From Cymbidium sinense (lineage: Eukaryota; Streptophyta; Magnoliopsida; Asparagales; Orchidaceae), in assembly GCA_021442155.1 (NCBI GenBank), contig CM038214.1, positions 27,404,450-27,468,449 of the forward strand: a DNA stretch of 64,000 nucleotides, in the 5' to 3' direction. The notes under the pieces were generated by a model that was given only the letters and a program-made list of their open reading frames with translations, was not told the origin of the DNA and searched no databases. This document shows, piece after piece, positions 60,072 to 64,000 of this stretch. Positions within the stretch are counted from its first letter, which is position 1, and every line of letters starts with the position of its first letter. The translations under genes and the position numbers were made by a program.

Positions 60072-63000
60072 TCACCTAACAGGAAATCACCTAACGGAGA
60101 TGTATAGGTTCTACCACTTAGGCGCTTATAGAATAGAAATAACCTAATCATGGCTTTTTCTATGACCTTCCCCTTCTTATGAGTGAGGACATATCCTAGT
60201 GAATTAGATGACCTCAAAAGGAACCATTAGAGGAAGGGTGGTCTACAATGAGGTGAGGAAACTGGTCCTAAAAAAAGAAAGCTAGAAAGAAGATCTAGAT
60301 TGAATTTCATTGTTAACTCTTTGCTTGTAGTAGACATAATGACTGGTGAATTATCCAAGCCATGAAAGTCATTGTTCATTATATCCACTCCCATTGAATA
60401 GATTTAAAGACTGGTCCTTGCTACAATATAAATGAATGGGGAAGGAAGCAAGAGCATACTACTCAATAAAGATTGAAAGTATACACCTCCAAACAGAAAG
60501 TCATTCATGGTTGACTTTCTCATGCTAGGACATTTGATTCCAAATCCAAATTACAGAAGTGAATAATCAATCATTTTTGAAGCAAGCAGTGTCTCAATGA
60601 TGTGAAGGCTAGTAAGCAGGGTCCCGATCTTTCTCATTTCTTTTTTTTGCAGATGATAGCTTTATTTTTTCTTTAGTTAATGCAATAGAATGTATAGAGA
60701 TCAAGAAGATTTTGTAAGTATATAAGGGAGGCTTAAATCTAGACTAGTCATTATTTTCTTATTGAAGCTTAAACTACTCACCAAGGAAAAAAAGATATTT
60801 TCCGGTCAATATTACCATGATGACCAAAATCTTTCATGCTTTTAGAGTCTTAAGGAAAGAAGAGTTTGGAAGAGAGTCCAAGAAAGAGCTTTATCGAATC
60901 GAAATAGATCCGTGCCATGTCATTATCATGAAAAAAAGAACCACGCCTCATTTGGTATTCTTCATTTGAAAAGATCATACTGCTTGTTCATCTACACTTG
61001 AAAACATCATAGTCATGAAAGGCAAAAGCACTGATCGCTACTACTAAGACTCAGACTCTGAGCTATGCCACATGCTTTGCTAATTGCATCACTTATCAAG
61101 TGCCTGGGTCCGAAAGTCACTACTCCCTTTGCATTACTTGTTGGGGATACACATCGATAGCTGCTCCTAGTTCCTAGTCACACATCAAGGTAAAGAGAAA
61201 AAAAGATAAGACCTATTACTCTTCCCAATTAACCAATCGTGAACAGGGTGAATAGGGGGGCATTGGTCTGCTCAATTCAAAATAGTGTTTTTTGCTATAC
61301 CTTTTGTCTATCTAAACAAGAGTTTCAAACACCTTTTCCATTTTTTCACATAGCTAGGTTATTTTCTAATTATCTCAAATCAGACATGTTGCAGCATAAA
61401 GGTTATTTGAAAAGGCTCATTTGCTTAAGTTTGGGAAGGAGCAATAATTAGAAGACCATTTCTTTAGCAGATCTCTTATCTATCTAAAAAAGAAAGTTGG
61501 GTTGCTCTTCTTTATAACATTTGATTTTAATAAGGCTAAGAGTAGCAGATACGAATATAAGACCAAGAGCACTTATGTAGCATCTTTGACTTCCTGGTAT
61601 TCAATCTTGAGAAAAGCTAAAAAAACATATTCTTAGATATGAGACCTAACTATCTCAAATTCTATTTTTAATATTAGTTAAAGCTCAATGCCAACTCTCT
61701 TATCTGGTGCAAAACCTACCAGCTATTGCCAGATTTTATCTCAAATTGAGCTGTAGCTCTTCTTTCAAACCTAGCTAGGGAGCTCTATCAATTTCATAAC
61801 TATTATCTACAATAGCAGCAAACTCCACTTCTTCAACAAGAGAAAAGATCACATTGACAAGAGCAAGTCAAGTCTAAAATGCCTCATAAGAAAGTCTCAG
61901 CTTAGCTACATTACCTACCTACCGATGTCATACTAGACGCTATTATGACCGAGTGAACTACCTTAGTTCTCCTCTCACCTAGTGAGCAAAAAAAGCATTT
62001 AACGTCTTCCCAAAATTCATTTTATTGACCTATGTACTTCTACTTATTAGATAAGTGATAGCACTAAAGAAAAAAAGCTATTGATATTACATTGCCCACA
62101 TTTAACTCTCAAAGAGCTTCTTTGGTCAAAGCCGAGTCAACCTATAGATCACTTCAATTTCACTTCCCCGCTATCCTTAACTTGGCTAGCTTACTTCGAA
62201 AGCTATCATGTAAGAAACCAAATGTAACTACTCCTTAAAGTCGCACCTCGATACAACTCTTCTTATCAGGAGTGAAATAGAGGTTCAAAAGTGAGAAGTA
62301 GAAAGTCTAAAGTCTAAGAATCGGAAAGGGCACAAGAAGAGTTATAAGGATAAGCTAGTCTTCCAAGATAAGAAAAAAGTTCCCTTAATGGTCTTTGATT
62401 TAGGAATTTGGATTTTTATTTCGTTTATCCACCTTATCCTCTTAGTAAAATGAAAGCTCCTTTTAGTCTCATCTAATTCTAGAAAACCTAACACTTCAAA
62501 AGAATGGCTTGCCTCTCCAGATCAGATCCCCTATTTGTAAGATCAGCTCTTGTGGAAGGGAAGGAAGACTTTCTCAATTTCAAGGGATCAAAAGAGAAGC
62601 TTTGGTTTGGTCAATCAACTCTAAACTCACTTGATTGAAAGTCCAATTTCTTTTTTATTTGCAAGGGGAATGGTAGTTGAGTTTTCTCTCTTTATCTTCT
62701 TATCACATGTGTGTTTTTCCACCATGTGTACTTCTAACAATGGCTCTTGAGGTCTAGGTTGGTTTCCGGATCTTTCTCTTTTCACATTTGGGTTCATCAC
62801 ATATGAAACAATCTTTGACAACCAATTAGGTAAGTGAGTTGAAGTCAACCTTAGCTTACTAGAATAGAAGATTGCGGGGGGGGAAGCTATAGCAAGGTGG
62901 GAAGAGCTTATCTTCTCAGAGATAGAGAAGGAAGGTCAGTAAGCAGCCATATAAGGTGGATTATAATGTGCTCACCCACCCGAAGAAGCTCCCAGCCTCT

Positions 63001-64000
63001 TTTAGCATTTATGATGCTTTGATGATGTCCCTCAAATTGAGGGAAACTCCAGTCAAAGCATTACTAGATCCATAGGTGTTCCTTGCTTACTTTGCCAAGA
63101 AAGACTTGGAAGAAGCACACTACCTCAAGGAGATTCCTGAAGTAGCCTTCTCCAATGAAGATCTATTAGTAGGCACATTAAATCATAACCATCTTTTGTA
63201 TGTGTCAACAACTATAAATGGTACAAAATGGAACTAAATCCTAGTAGATCGCAGGGCTTCAGTTCACATTATGAATGGATACGGACAAGTTGAGTCTGAT
63301 AAACTCATGCTTAGTCAATGAACAAGGTGAGAAAGGTCTATCACCCTCCTAGTATAGTTTGGTGATTTGAGGACTAAAGAAAAGTTTCACATCATAAATT
63401 CAAACACCTCTAATAATGCATTGATCGGTAGGCTATGGATCCATGAGTATAGGATGATTCCCTCAATGCTTCATTAATGTATAAAATAATAGCATGAATG
63501 TTTGAGTACTATATACAGGGTAATACCCAAGTAGTGTATGAAATCAACTTTTACGAGGATGCAGAGCATCACCTTCCCCGCCAACAAAAGGAGGATGGAT
63601 CTCGTAAGCCCTAGGTTCAGCTTCCAAAGGTAGCACCTGAATTTTGACTGCTAACATAAGTACCTCCTATGCCATATCATGGCAGTAGAATGGGCAAAGG
63701 AGGTAGAGGAAGTGTCCTCTAATGTTGAGCAAAATCAATGCAGAGTGTTAAAGACCAGCGTATAAAAAAATAAAGTCTAGCACCTCTCCTTTATCACCAA
63801 CCTCACTCCCTCGGCTTCAAGGCCAGTGGTAAATATGTGAACATTCTATGTGTCCCTAATAAAGAGGCACACTAAGCATGGAATCTTTTTTGACACTTCT
63901 AGGTTCATAAGGCAAAAAAAATTTGTAATCCTTCTTCACTTCAAATGATGAAATGAAAGATCTTCCAATTTCATATTACTCTTATCCTTTAGTAGATAAG
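60072..64000 (-). repeat. Right arm of the large palindrome, cut by the window end
   Basis: Reverse complement of 56,183-60,006 with scattered substitutions and small indels. It carries the same unassigned, mitochondrial-like stretch (60,100-62,900) and then the Tat protease remnant in + orientation. Arm continuation beyond 64,000 is expected if the RNase H-integrase segment of the left side is also duplicated. Confidence 0.92.
62940..63700 (+). pseudogene. Tat-type protease region, right-arm copy
   Basis: Reads KVDYNVLTHPKKLPASFSIY then DALMMSLKLRETPVKALLD (62,948-63,070), DLEEAHYLKEIPEVAFSNED (63,094-63,160) then LLVGTLNHNHLLYV, NGTKWN, stop, ILVDRRASVHIMN (63,215-63,275), and FHIINSNTSNNALIGRLWIH (63,389-63,447). 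D-R-R replaces the active-site triplet (D-P-R in the other arm). An intact family member would have D-(S/T)-G here. After a break, QVVYEINFYEDAEHHLP (about 63,530-63,582) corresponds to the linker that follows protease in the plus element. Confidence 0.87.

Overview
This window looks like a repeat-dense stretch of flowering-plant nuclear DNA. It is AT-rich and holds degenerate telomere-like (CCCTAAA) repeats, plant LINEs, Ty3/gypsy elements primed by a plant-type tRNA-Arg, plastid petL-petG-trnW copies, and a degraded mitovirus polymerase of the kind known from plant mitochondrial and nuclear genomes. I found no intact gene: every recognisable coding sequence is broken or cut short. Assignments come from reading translated motifs by eye; nothing was searched.

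Layout. 1-6,700: two LINE 3' parts of one family, both in + orientation, each ending in an A tract joined directly to degenerate CCCTAAA repeats. 6,704-7,125: remnant of a glycine-rich RNA-binding protein gene. 7,130-15,360 and perhaps to 17,270: a minus-strand Ty3/gypsy element of Tat/Ogre type with 3' LTR, tandem-repeat 3' UTR and reverse transcriptase. 17,280-19,620: an array of inverted repeats rich in TTGACC. About 19,640-36,557: a plus-strand Tat-type element with LTR, tRNA-Arg primer site, a 1.7 kb leader of hairpin units, gag, protease, RT, RNase H, integrase and part of its 3' UTR, stopped by a 100-N scaffold gap.

36,658-64,000: a mosaic with the texture of plant mitochondrial intergenic DNA. 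It holds two direct copies of a plastid psbE/petL/petG/trnW segment (40.46-41.65 and 46.32-47.58 kb), a mitovirus RdRp relic between them (43.47-44.3 kb or further), a plastid trnS-GGA remnant, a LINE scrap, a minus-strand chromovirus-like gag and a third Tat-type pol relic. The last 8 kb is a very large imperfect palindrome centred near 60,039 that runs out of the window. Plastid DNA, retroelement scraps and mitovirus sequence all occur in plant mitochondrial genomes, so I infer much of this block may have entered the nucleus as mitochondrial DNA. I recognised no native mitochondrial gene, so this stays an inference.

The most unusual signal is the leader of the plus-strand Tat element (25,380-27,140). 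More than a dozen units of about 80 bp each fold as a hairpin. The loop is nearly constant while the stem sequence changes from unit to unit with paired changes on both sides.
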